Shown one piece after another: positions 48,736-59,745 of a stretch of DNA of 64,000 nt (positions within the stretch are counted from its first letter, which is position 1; every line of letters starts with the position of its first letter). The DNA is from Ascidia mentula. Lineage: Eukaryota > Chordata > Ascidiacea > Phlebobranchia > Ascidiidae. Below the pieces are notes generated by a model, which saw only the letters and a list, made by a program, of their open reading frames with translations, did no database searches and was not told where the DNA came from. The position numbers and the translations under genes are program-made. The stretch covers positions 18,788,501-18,852,500 of the forward strand of contig OX387200.1 of NCBI GenBank assembly GCA_947561715.1. The letters are read 5' to 3'.

Positions 48736-48904
48736 CTTCTAGAGGCTGACATCTGATGAAGCGAGAGGTACTCGCGAAAGTTAGTGTACTTTAGAATACA
48801 AAAGTCAGTCTTCTTAAAGGACCTATTTGGGTATTAGATTGGAGAAATCCTGTTTTCAAGGCCCTCTGCTGTAATGCATCTGGTTTTTCTATTAAAGAGA
48901 ACAT

Positions 48905-50350
48905 TCGCACTTACATGCTCAATAACAAAACTGCTAATATTGCATTTACACATTCCTTTACACACACACATCCCTATTATAGTTTTGATAACAAATGACG
49001 CCCAGCACTAAAGTAAGAGTAATGAGTAAACTAGAATTGTTTGGGTGTTATTTTGTTACAAAATACTTGAACCTGCCTCTGTGCCGGAACCATTTGAACC
49101 CGCCTCTGTGCCGGATCCATTTGAACCCGCCTCTGTGCCAGAACCATTTGAACCCGCCTCTGTGCCGGATCCACTCGAACCCGCCTCTGTGCTGGATCCA
49201 CTCGAACCTGCCTCTGTGCTTGCGATGGTGTCCTTTCGTCGCCGGTCCCTCCCATGGTTCCAGTCGCTAGTCTGGCTTAGTACCAACTTTACTTCATTTC
49301 CAACAGCTTCATAAGAACTATTTTTAAATGTGGTGTACTGCAGTATTTCTGAAACAAATACAATGACTTATCAATCTACTTTTAAACTGTGTCTATTCAT
49401 TGATAACTGATACAGTACAAATCACAAAAAAAGCACACAAATAACAATAGTAACCATGATAAGCAGACCTAAAAGGGTCGAAACAGTGGCCATCTGTCTG
49501 CAGCTTATACACAATTCATATTATTGGTTCCACATTGCTTATCATATGATTATTGTGACACGGGGCCTGACGGCACTATTGGTTGAGCTTTGCTTGGCCA
49601 TAGTGTTTCCACCTTGTTTTCTCCGTTTTGGTTGCACCTAGTTTGGTGCCCAACGGATGACGGTGATTGTATAGTCACCACAAAGTGGAAGTCTTTGCTT
49701 GGCCGTTTGGACAGCAAAGTCGTCTGATAGTCACACCAGCTGCACTGATGAGACCTTTTAGGTCCAATCAGTGGCCATCTGTCTGCAGCTTATACACAAC
49801 AATAGTAGCCTCCATTCCAAAGATAAAATATATACTGCTTACTTGACAAAATTAAATGAATTGTATGATTCTTAACAGAGAAAATGTCAGAAGTGACTGC
49901 AGGAATCAGCCTGTGCAAGTCGGTGACCGACGGATCTGTCCTTACGAATCAATATTATATTCCTGGAACTCCAAAAGGAGTAAAAGACGATCAGCGCCAG
50001 TATAATATCTCAAGATCCAGGAATATAATTGCATGATTCTTGAATTTTATTTTTTGGTTTGGCCTTCTCTTCTTCCCCATACTATTCCACGAAAATTGTT
50101 GGTCTAATGTTGGATCCATCAGTAACTTTATAAAATTTCTTACTGTGGCGCGCAAGCATTTCCTATTTTCTATTTGTGTGGCAATCACTTTTGGATCCCT
50201 AAAAAGAAGACCAACTTAATCACTGGCAAAACACATTGAAACTGCTCAAGTGTAGTTATAAAACCAACCTACTTTGCACTTTTTAGTAGATCATCCGATT
50301 CCTCTTACGTTTTAGCAGGAAAAAGGCATGGAAACACATTAACGCACGAA
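48905..50350 (-). CDS. Array gene M, copy 3 (27-bp minisatellite gene)
   Basis: It has the same exons as copy 2. A DPKVIATQIENRK exon lies near 50150-50205. A small exon near 49845-49905 contains TSDIFSVKNHTIHLIL. The FKNSSYEAVGNEVKLVLS exon begins near 49356 and leads into about six TEAGSNGSG repeats (49068-49222). A downstream exon piece near 48912-48968 encodes CKGMCKCNISSFVIEH. The equivalent of the CVNVFPC exon has a TAA at its start here, so this copy may be broken. Upstream reverse-strand sequence near 50400-50550 has a cysteine-bearing frame (GNYPCNITVLSLPSPV) that could be a further exon. The family is unrecognised. Confidence 0.3.
49068..49222. repeat. 27-bp coding minisatellite, about 6 units
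   Basis: Same unit and orientation as the two other arrays; it is the shortest of the three. Confidence 0.85.
49460..49800 (+). repeat. Tandem hammerhead-ribozyme repeat with the best-preserved ribozyme
   Basis: The second ribozyme shows stem I AGCTGCA (49738-49744), core CTGATGA (49745-49751), stem II GACCT/AGGTC (49752-49756 and 49760-49764), stem III around TGGCCAT, cleavage triplet GTC (49781-49783) and stem I 3' strand TGCAGCT (49784-49790). The GAA after stem II reads CAA here, and the first base of stem III is also changed, so it is probably inactive. A first remnant with intact GAAAC lies at about 49465-49510. The topology is the standard type I hammerhead. Confidence 0.7.
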
Positions 50351-50677
50351 ATATCCAAGAAATTCCGTGGTTAAATCTAGTGAAACACCCGATACCCACA
50401 TTGTGTTGGTACAGGTGAAGGCAGACTTAGCACGGTGATATTACAGGGATAGTTTCCGACTGGGATACGTGCACGAATACTGAAGGTTTTACACATTCCA
50501 AATTCTGCACAAGAGCATAAAAGCAAAGTGCACACATTTCGTTTATTATAACGAGAAAGGTTCATGATAGCAAGCATGTATGGCGACAGTAATGTTGCAA
50601 TATGGGGAAAATTCTTCTATTTTCAATGTTTTGTTTACACGACACCAAAATACATGTGCGAAACAGGTTAGGTAACA

Positions 50678-53343
50678 CTAGTTGGTTTCCGCCATTTCGA
50701 GTGCCAAGTTGCTTGTTCTCTTAAGATCCTCGAAAAAGTGACATTTGTTCAGCGCTACGCTATTTCTAATGTCATGAATTTTGTACAGAGACAGCAACAG
50801 AACGGCAACAGTTACCAGCAGGTCAAGAACCAGCAGCACGATGACGTCATCTACCCTCTTGATGGAACAAAGCACACAGAACTCGTAAAATGGAATTTCG
50901 CATCTAGACCAAACAAGTTGTGAGCTACTTATTTTGTTGTAAGTCGATCCGAATATTTTGCAGGATTTCGTATACGTACAAACAATCTTGTACTACACGC
51001 ACTCTTTCGACCTGTAAGGTCTCATCAGTGCGTGTACACAACCTGTTTGCAGCTCGTCAATATTATGACTTTTTTGCACAAATCTTGTACTAAATACCCG
51101 AATTTGTATTTTTGTTGTTAGAGTACAGCATTTGTCTTTTCGTGGAAAAAAGGTACACTTCGGCGGCAGAAAAGGGTATGCATTCATTTTAGCAATTTTC
51201 GAATAACCAATCTGTTGCTGATGCTGCCAGGTATATTGTTAAATTAACTCAAAAAACTCTTTATTACGTTTAATGTTTCGGTCGTTACCTTATCAGTCAT
51301 CTCACCCGAATGTGGTCGCACTCGTGATTTCGGAGTAAACATTCCCAGCAAAGAACCACGTGGTCATTCCAAGCAGGGAGGAGATAGAAAGGAAGGCTGT
51401 GACGGTGTGTTTCGCAATATAACGTTTCACCAGAAAGGTGTTTGTGAAATTATTTTCGTGGCACCAGAGTTCCATCAGAGCCTGGTTGAGGGGACGCCTT
51501 CCCAATTTGGAAGACTCAAATTTGGTCAGCAGAAAAACTGCAAGTTAAAAATATTAAACTTCGGCAACTTAGAGAAATGAGGAAATTTAAATTCAAGTTT
51601 TTCTACCGGATAATATGTAGGGAAGTTGGTATAGGCTCGCAAAGTTCTCGTAACAGAAGATGGAGAAAAGATGACGATCTAACATTCCGCCAGTGAAAGA
51701 CCAAGAAACTGACGTCATCCGTGTAAACTTGAGAGAGAAAAAAACACATCGCGATTTAAATTTCCTAATTCCGTGTTCGATGAGAACAGTGCGACAATAC
51801 CCCGCTCTTTTGTTTCACGGTTTACCTGTTTCCTTTTTTCAGCTTTTAATATGATTTTGCTCACGTTTGAACGCAAAGATTCACTCGTTTGTTTCGTATT
51901 TCCTTGCTGTCGATCAATATCCACGTCGGACTCGGTCTCTTTAGGGAAGCACCAATATAAAATGACCTCACGCTATTTACCCACCTTGTAAGCAATTATA
52001 TTAAATAAGACTGTATTGCCAATGTTTGTGGTAAATAGGATGAGACGGTTTTTAGGCTGAGCCACATTTGAATACCTTGCAGGGAAGATTCTTCCATTGG
52101 TATTTCCTGCCCTTTGTCATGTTGCTTGTAAGTAGCATTAAGTTTGTCCCACACTCTACTCCCATCTAGCGTTCGACTTTCCGCATCGTAGGCTTTGTCG
52201 TTTGGTCGTCCAGAAGGCACTGTTTTGACTTTTTCATAAATCTCGTTGAGCAGAAGTTGCATAAACCTAAGATGGCCCATCAAAGGTGCTCCCACGTGAA
52301 AATGCCATAACGCGATGGGAATTGCGAACATCATGGCCTAAACGTAAAACACAGAGTTGTTTTCGGGATAGAGCTGAAACAAAGTTTGTTAGAACATAGC
52401 GCAAAAATTGTGTGGAATTTGCCCTTTCACACACATTAGAAAATGAAATTTTTACGAAAATGATTCCATAGTTTTACTGAAAAACATGAAGCTTCGACGT
52501 GAAGCCTTTTGTAATCGCGGTTCATGTTGTCGAACTGCACAATAAGTACTTTAAAGTACTTGTTTGATTTTCTTGAGTGTGTCATGCGTGACAAAATACA
52601 CAACAGCAAACCAAACCTGGCCGAGCATGATATACGGAAACAGCGAAACAAAGAGCTTCAACTGAGCGGGGTCAGGTGACAGTGTGACGTTGCCATGACT
52701 ACCAGAAGCGCACTCCGAAGTGTTCGTCACGTGACCACTTCCGCAGTTTTTCCAACAGAAGGATGAAGCGAAGAGGACGAATTGGGTCGGGATGTCCACA
52801 GATGTAGCAGTCGGGTAACAAGAAAGTTCAGAAGCTGATTGAAAATGGCAAGTGTAGTCTATTGAATGCCGTATGAAGCCAGGATTTTGGCAAGCTATTG
52901 CTTGACCGAATTAAACAGCGTATGAGAATGAACTGCAGTAAAATGTGCACAAACATCACGTATCCTAAGCATACAGTAATAAAAATTCACTACGCTTCGA
53001 TTCGGCCCAAAATTGCAGGGATACAAATATTTTATAGGTTTTAGCGAGCAAAAGTTTTTGGTTAAAATACCGCCTCACAAAGCGTAAAAAGACTAGAGGA
53101 ACCCCCATGCTCCCAAGCTACGCCAATGGTCGCGATTCTCCTCCCAAGACGGTTCACTCACATATATTCACACACTCACATACTTGCAAACTCCCCAATT
53201 TTCGCCACCACTGCAAGGAAGGAGATGGCGTAGACTCCCAGCCAACGCACCAGTCGATCGGTTCCAAGTTCGACAACAATCGTTTCTTCGTGCTGCTTAG
53301 ATGCGGCATCGAGGTTTTTCATCAACCCTTCTGACTTATCCAT
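50678..53343 (-). CDS. PANX-like: Pannexin family channel protein (pannexin B), 6 exons
   Basis: Exons 53343-53184, 52834-52617, 52337-52076, 51708-51607, 51537-51306 and 50903-50678 join in phase to 399 residues (human PANX1 is 426). Membrane segments include RWLGVYAISFLAVVAKIG, VSLFPYIMLG running into MMFAIPIALWHF, TVTAFLSISSLLGMTTWF and VIVLLVLDLLVTVAVLLL. Extracellular loop cysteines appear in ELSCYP/SFCWKNC and GCEIPFYEFC. FMQLLLNEIYEKVKTV is the conserved cytoplasmic-loop stretch shared with pannexin A. It should form plasma-membrane channels for ATP and other small molecules. NTS and NVT sites in the first extracellular loop could carry N-glycans. Its last exon is the parent of the orphan copies at 40.1 and 45.4 kb. 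The third exon is shorter than in pannexin A, which has an extra exon next to it. Confidence 0.87.
50993..51065 (-). repeat. Hammerhead-like motif in the last pannexin B intron
   Basis: The reverse strand has ACACGCA, CTGATGA, stem GACCT/AGGTC around a 3-base loop, GAAA, then TGCGTGT, which pairs with ACACGCA. Core and stem II are intact, but no stem III or cleavage triplet is evident between GAAA and the closing strand. It therefore looks like a rearranged copy of the array's hammerhead repeat. Confidence 0.5.
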
Positions 53344-55510
53344 TCTAATGTGAGCTTATAGTTTCACCTTCTACGCAACGGTAATATGCTGATATAATAA
53401 TAAACAAAATAGCCGCTATTGGTATAAAGACTTTCTTATACGGTGACCATGGTTTATGACCAATTGTACATGCTTTGTAATAAGGACCTGCGTAATATCA
53501 CTGCTGCTGGCATCTTGTATTAGGCTTCTCTGATGGCGGTCAACGTTAAGACTGCTTTTTAGCTATTATTACAGATGCAAGACTTGTCCTTATCATAACC
53601 AAGTAATGATTCATGCATTTGGAAAAATAACAGTAAGTTCACTTCTTTCGGTTTCAAACATAGATACATCTATACATGCAAGCCTATGAAACAGCCCTTT
53701 ACCCATCTTGCCACAAGGAAACAACTATGTTTCGAGCGGCAAAAGGTTGGTAATATGATTTCGGAAGATCCTGTTTTTTCTCTATCTGACAAACAAGTTC
53801 TTGACACAAACTTTACAGCACTCTAATTTCTCACCACTTTCAATTTGTTCCTTCCGTGTTACGCATATGGTGCTCTCCAAACCGCTTACCTATTGTTTGG
53901 AATGGAAACTTTTCCAGATGCATGGCATGACTATACGCAAAAGCAACACCCAACGTCATGCAATATTAATGACAGACAGCTGTATGTCAGCGTAAATTCA
54001 ACATTTCAGGATCGATTTTGTGTGAATTGTCAACGTTAAACACGCTTAAAAGGTATCAAACGCTTTTGCTCTAAATTATATTTGTTTATAAAACAGTTAA
54101 AATGCTTCTTCCGAATTGGTGTTAAATCGCTTTGGTTGTTTGTCTTGCTGACACCCGCTTTCGTTTTTGCTCAATCTCCATGATAATGAGTCCAAATGAT
54201 GATAGGTGATGCTTAAAGGCCGTTTGATTATTTTCATACATTTTTCTTGGTTTAAACAATCCCATGAACGTTGAGTCATGCTCGAGAAAGTGGCGACACG
54301 CACAAGAGTGGTGCAGTACGCTTGTGTGATTCCTGACGTCACGCACACCCATTTCCGTAGCCAGCCAAGAATTTGAGGGGAATTCAAGCGAGCATTAGTT
54401 TTTGGTTTATAACGTCATCCAACGAAACAAGAAACGATTAGGCGTGTCTGTTTTAACAAAAATTAGCCACAAAGTGAGCATTTCGAAAAAACACAAATTT
54501 ACAAATATCTTGGAAATTGGAGTGGGGAGGTGGTGCCGTTGCACCTTCCCTGGATACACCAACGCGTATATCTTGCCAGATACTAAACATAAGTTAAACA
54601 AAGTATTGGAAGCTCGTATCATTGATATTTGAAAACCCTCATTTACATACCAGTCTTTATATAGTGATGGAACAAAGGTCTGTTTAGCTGCGTATGCTCA
54701 CTTCGTCAATGCGAGTTTTTAATATGGCGCAAGGCATATTCCTTTCATGCCAAATTTATCATTATCAGGCGACCTTTGAGATCCAGACTCACAACACGTG
54801 ACTGAATGCTCGCGTTGCTTCGTCACGTTGGCATGACAAATTGCTTTAAGTCTCATAGTTGGATTCACCATGGTATTTTACCATTAAAGCAGAAAACGTG
54901 TCAGATTGATGTAAGCGTCAGATGTAAGCGATTCTGTATTTTAGCAAAACAATGTAAATTAGTTAGGTTCTTTTAAATTTGATTGTTGTGATTTCGGCGA
55001 ACATCACAGATTTATTAAATTTTAAAGGTTATTTTAGTCAGTAGATTAAACGTCTTGACACAATATTTAAACAGGCTTCAATGATTTCGTGAAAAAACAC
55101 AGATCTCGGGTGCCATGAAGTTTAAATTCCTATATAGTGCAAGCGTTTCCGTGACGTCAGTAAAATATGATTCAAAATACACCTTTGAGTAACTGTCCGA
55201 CTTTATTCAAAACAACAGAACCGTCTGTGAAATAGACTCGATTTGGTAACTCTGACCAAATCCTCTCTTTTTTACTCACGGTATTTGTGCCAAAGTAAGA
55301 AATCTGGCTTTTTCTGTTTGTGTGACATCTGGAAACAAAACTCTCGAAAAATTTGTATGTTCTGTTTTAAGGGCTCGTAAAATTTAAAAACGTCACACAG
55401 AAGCTTGGATGGGTGTCATATCAAATAGATATCACGCATATTTATTGTCGTTCAAAGCAGCACTTACTTACTCGCATGAACGTTATGATGACCCGGCAAA
55501 TAATTTATCA

Positions 55511-55578
55511 GTCTTGCAGTTTCGGGCGAATGACAGGACTTTTGGATAAGACGTGATCGAAAAGCGTGTCGCTCACAT
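55511..55578 (+). promoter_or_regulatory. Block conserved upstream of both JAM-like genes (copy 1)
   Basis: GTCTTGCAGTTTCGGGCGAA then ACGTGATCGAAAAGCG and GTGTCGCTCACAT match 60944-61000, apart from a few substitutions and a 14-base insertion. It lies about 0.8 kb before the start codon. Conservation across an otherwise diverged spacer suggests a shared regulatory element, or simply residual duplication. Confidence 0.4.
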
Positions 55579-56307
55579 ATTTTACGAATGTGGCACGAGC
55601 GCAAAACAGCTTGAAGCGTCATTCCATACAACTCCACATAATCAAGACATTTGTTGAGTTCAGACCAGCGGTAAGACCTGTGCTCGTAGACACAGTTTTG
55701 TACTTTCAGCAATTTACAGACAGTGGAGTTTCAATCACACTTTTCTATCTGTATATTTAGTAATGTACATTTACAGCGAAGAGAACTGTTGATTTGTACA
55801 GTTATGAATGTTGTAACATTGTTGTTTGGTGTCAAATCATGGCCGCCAATGTTAGTCACGCATTATTTTTTAATTGTGTGTTGCGCAAGAATGTTATGTA
55901 ATATGGCAATGTGGACAGTTTCTATTTATCCACATATTATGTCATGTGCTGAAATTTGTATACTTAAGAACAGTCGCAAACTCCCATAATACCATCATAT
56001 AGCACAGGGTGTAAAATTAAACGCATAAGTGGGTTGGACGTTTCGAAAGTTACTTCTATATATTTTTGCAGCCTAAGGACATCTACTACTTAATTAAGTA
56101 ATAAATAATATTAAATTGTGTTCTTTTACTCCAGAGCTGTTTGAAGCGTTTCTGTATTGCATTTTTTTGTTTTACGTTGTTGAAAAAGCGTCCTGTGTAT
56201 CTAACGAACGTAAGTATCCAAATGAGGTGGCAGTGTTGATTTAAGTTTGTCGTTTGCTTTGAAACATTTCATGGTATTCACGGCTAATCTCATGCTCGTA
56301 TTTTTGC

Positions 56308-56309
56308 AG
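56308..56309 (+). promoter_or_regulatory. 3' splice acceptor 10 bases before the start codon
   Basis: A pyrimidine run and TTTTTGCAG end exactly 10 bases before the ATG at 56320. The paralogue has an acceptor at 61834-61835, also 10 bases before its ATG. This fits either a 5' UTR intron or spliced-leader trans-splicing, which tunicates use. Confidence 0.45.
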
Positions 56310-56319
56310 ATACTGCATA

Positions 56320-58690
56320 ATGGCCTGGAGATTTCTGGTGTATCTGGCATTTTGTGGTAAGTTTAATCATTTTTATCAAATCATTTCAATTTGTACTGGA
56401 ACAAACAAATAAACTTTTCGATATTTCAGTGCATTTTGTGACTTCGGTTTCCGTGACTCTTGAGAATGAACTCCCCGGTCCGTTTAACAAAGAAGTAGTG
56501 GAAGGTACAAGCCCGGTACTGACTTGTAACTTCGCCCTTACAAGATTTGGAGAACGATCAGAATCAATGTACGTTAAGTTGCGACTATTTTATTATTTCA
56601 TCAAAAGGTTCATCAGATTTAAAAAGTTCAACTCGGCTGTGGACCATTATATACCCTTGAAGTAAACTATTTGGACCCTTTATTAGCCGTGACAAATTTG
56701 ATAAGTTTGTTTTGGTAATTTCACTGAGGCGGTATTGCGAATATCAGTCCAAACAAGACCAGCTTAGTCGCCGATCCGCCCATGCACAACGAAAGTAAAA
56801 ACATTATGGAACCTCTCGACAGCTCACAAAAACCTTTTTAACTAAACATATCAGTTTTACGAACTCCTGTTTTCAAACTGAACAAACAGACGCAATAATA
56901 AAACTGGCTTTAAATGTTTTTGCTGTAACAGTGTCGAATGGAAATACGGCACCACAGGCATCTCTACTACAAGCCAACACATAGTGTATCATAATTCTGT
57001 CCTTGGTCAATATCGAGGCCAGTTTGCTTTGCAACATATAACGAACTTGAAAATTATGAAAGTTAAACGAAGTGACAAAGGTAGGCAAAGCTTTCAATAT
57101 TTGACTTACTAATATAAAATAACAGGCATTGGGCTGTGTGTTATGGACTTGTCTAACTCGTTTCACAAAGTAATACCGGAAAACACATGCAAGCGTTTAC
57201 TGCCAAAAGTTATAGTGCAATGCACTTTTTTAACGAGGCATACACTTTCGAAAAGGCCGTTTGGTCGGAATAGCAGCAGATAAATTGGTTCCATTCGTGT
57301 CAGAACGTTTACACATGACATATTTTGAATGACCAACATGCAAGGGCTTTATTGTACAGTAATGTTGCTGTTTTGAAGGTTTTTATGCCTGTACCGTCAT
57401 CGTAATATCAGATACGCCCAGTGAAGACACGGGAGTCTACAATTTAACTATTGTTGGTGAGTTCCAGCATATATTTTTGTTGTTGTGTGACTGTTTGCTT
57501 TACCAAGTAAGAGGTTTGTTTTTTTGCAATCAATAATACAAGTACAGTGAACATTAACATAAATCCACGCGACATGTCCGCAAATTTCTATTTCCATCAA
57601 GGAAAACAAAACAAACATGTAATTTTTTTATTAATTGTCCCTGAATTGGCGCCCATTGTTTATTCTACAACTACACCATTAAATAACAAACAAGTTCTAC
57701 GCAATTTCCTGTATTGAGGCAGCTTTCCATGTAATTAATCAAAACTGTTACATACGCTGTCGCACATTTTAATGAACTACTTTTTACGTTCTGTCGGCAG
57801 TTATCCCTTCCAAACCTGTGTGTGGATTCCCCAGTGATCATGCTCTCACCATTGGATCATCTGCACAATTTACCTGCGATTCAACAGACGGTAACAAAAA
57901 ATATATGGAGTCTAAACTTAATTGTAGTTACGTGTAGGCCAGTTGTGTTTGTAAACGAATAACACAAAACGAACAACTATCACTCCAAAAAAGTTTGCAA
58001 AATTTAAAATTTGTTGCCAGGTGACCCCGTTCCATATTACACATGGTACAAAAATGGCGTGGCCTTGCCTGATCAACAAAACACAAGTAATCCACAGTCA
58101 ATGGAAATTTGGTCAGACACAAGTTTCTCTGTCAACAGAGATACCGGAGTATTAACCTTTAGTGTGAGTAAACACCTTAGAGGTATAGACTAATTTCAAA
58201 GCATAGTGTTTGACGTTTTAAAACACGTTAAAGGTAAAACGCAACCCATGGGATATATTTCATCATTCAATTTTCCAAAAGTATTGTCTCAGATGGATAA
58301 TTGAGTCATTTGGAGACTATCCAAATATGTGTTGCTTTGCAGAAAGTGGTTACTGCTGACGCCGGCACGTATCACTGCGAAGCACGAAACAGGGTTGGCA
58401 GCCAGCAATGCAAAGCAGTTGAAATAGTAACCAGTGAGTACCAATGACACAGCAGACACACTGTTTTTGTGCAATGAGATTCGACATAGTTTGTATTTTC
58501 AGAAAATGTCACCACAACACCGGGATCCAACAGAGCCTCGACAATTTCCACTAAATCTTTTGTATTTTCAGAAAATGTCACCACAACACCGGGATCCAAC
58601 AGAGCCTCGACAATTTCCACTAAATCTTTCGAATTTTCCATTTTCATTCTGCCCTACAGTATCGCCCTTATCTTTATTGTGATGAGTTGA
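56320..58690 (+). CDS. JAM/CTX-type immunoglobulin protein with GPI-type tail, 8 exons
   Basis: Exons 56320-56356, 56430-56568, 56932-57080, 57379-57456, 57801-57890, 58021-58163, 58343-58433 and 58503-58690 join in phase to 304 residues. A signal peptide (about 1-19) precedes a V-type Ig domain (VLTCNF, VEWKYG, DKGFYACTV). A C2-type domain follows (AQFTCDS, YYTWYKNGVALPDQ, TGVLTF, DAGTYHCEARNRVG). YTWYKNG and YHCEARN closely resemble JAM and CTX proteins. The last exon holds two tandem 23-residue Ser/Thr-rich repeats (NVTTTPGSNRASTISTKS) and ends in a hydrophobic FSIFILPYSIALIFIVMS with no basic tail, a typical GPI-anchor signal. The expected role is cell-surface adhesion or recognition. The paralogue at 61846 has a true transmembrane exon instead. 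Confidence 0.87.
58491..58628 (+). repeat. 69-bp tandem duplication carrying a splice acceptor
   Basis: Two near-identical 69-bp copies, each containing TTTGTATTTTCAG then AAAATGTCACCACAACACC, lie head to tail. The first acceptor ends at 58502 and the second at 58571. Both keep the frame, so using the second would shorten the stalk by exactly 23 residues. Confidence 0.85.
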
Positions 58691-59601
58691 AGACGACTGC
58701 ACATGACAAGTCAAACCAAACATATGTACTGTATGTTTGTAATTATTACCTGGAAACCTGTGTTGGTGGTCCAACTATACCTATCGCTTGCTCCACTAAA
58801 ATCGATGCATTAATTTCACATGTATTAGATCCAGTATTGCAGCTTTTGATTGTATGTACGCTCATAAATTTATCCGCAGCAACAAAATTAAGCCGATTAT
58901 TTAATTTTTTATTGTAGGACGGTTCCAACCAGCTTGCAACATTTTATTTCAATTTTTGCGTGTTTGCACTTTAAATGCTTGCTTTTTGCGGGTAAAAATT
59001 TCGCGGCGTCGATACATCAAAATATCACCTTAAGAATCGTGAAAAGTTGTGGTGTTCGGAACCGTAACAAGATATATTGGGAAATGCCATTTGGATATTC
59101 CACGTTTTTCAACCCTAAATTTTGTGTTTAAACTTTAAACCCAAATAAAAATGTGTTAAGGGTGTAATATGATGTCTTTTTCGCCAGCTGTTGCATGATT
59201 CGTGATTTCGCAAGATGTGTTGATGATATCGTTGTGGCTTTCTACTTTGTTTAAGCGCCCAAAACCAAACAGTCAGGAAAGTAGTCAATCATTATCGATT
59301 GCGTTGCAGTCGGCTGAAAAAACTCTTTTAATTGTTTGTCAAGAAAACTCCTCTTACTTTCCGACAAGTTTTTTCGATGTGTTGGACCAAAGTCCACAGC
59401 ACTGCTTGTTTATAAGCCGCGTATGATTTTCATTCTCCGAATACACCGGCAACGTCATTCTTACTTCGCGCCTGAATTTCCGGGATCTTCAGACACGTGA
59501 CTTAATGACTGCTGAACGATCATGTTGGCTTGGCAAACTGCTTATTGATGTATATTTGCGACTGTTGTGGTTTTAATACCCGGTAAAAAGACATTCCAGT
59601 T
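58691..59601. other. Intergenic, no gene seen
   Basis: This is 3' flank of the first JAM-like gene. An AATAAA lies near 59145. The end of this stretch (59485-59590) resembles 54775-54880. Confidence 0.4.
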
Positions 59602-59745
59602 ATGGTCGCCTTGGGCATAATGGTGGCGTTGTGGTTGTCTATCGTTAATGCGGAAAGGAAAACAATTTTCACCAATGTGCGCCAAGTTTCAAAGTCGTTG
59701 AAAATCTCCCGTGCGTTCCGAAAAATTAACCCAGGTGGGTTTTAG
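59602..59745 (+). CDS. Predicted small secreted cationic peptide (47 codons)
   Basis: The ATG opens a strong signal peptide (MVALGIMVALWLSIVNA, cleavage expected after Ala17). A 30-residue mature peptide follows (ERKTIFTNVRQVSKSLKI then SRAFRKINPGGF), with eight basic residues and one acidic residue, ending at TAG. Alternatively, CCAG|GTGGGT at 59734 is a splice donor and this is the first exon of a larger secreted protein; I found no matching second exon. The size, signal peptide and charge resemble antimicrobial peptide precursors, but there is no cysteine framework or family match, so that role is inference. Confidence 0.4.
   Translation: MVALGIMVALWLSIVNAERKTIFTNVRQVSKSLKISRAFRKINPGGF

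Larger units (their letters stand above)
53344..56319. other. Divergent intergenic region, no gene seen
   Basis: Three kilobases separate pannexin B (-) and the first JAM-like gene (+). Several frames of 60-100 codons on both strands show no splice plan or family. The stretch at about 54775-54880 has diverged similarity to 59485-59590, and 55511-55578 to 60944-61000, both upstream of the two JAM-like genes. Confidence 0.45.

Noticed and set aside
54097..54632. Overlapping frames of 70-96 codons on both strands
   Set aside because: No splice plan, no family resemblance, and both strands are equally open, as expected by chance.
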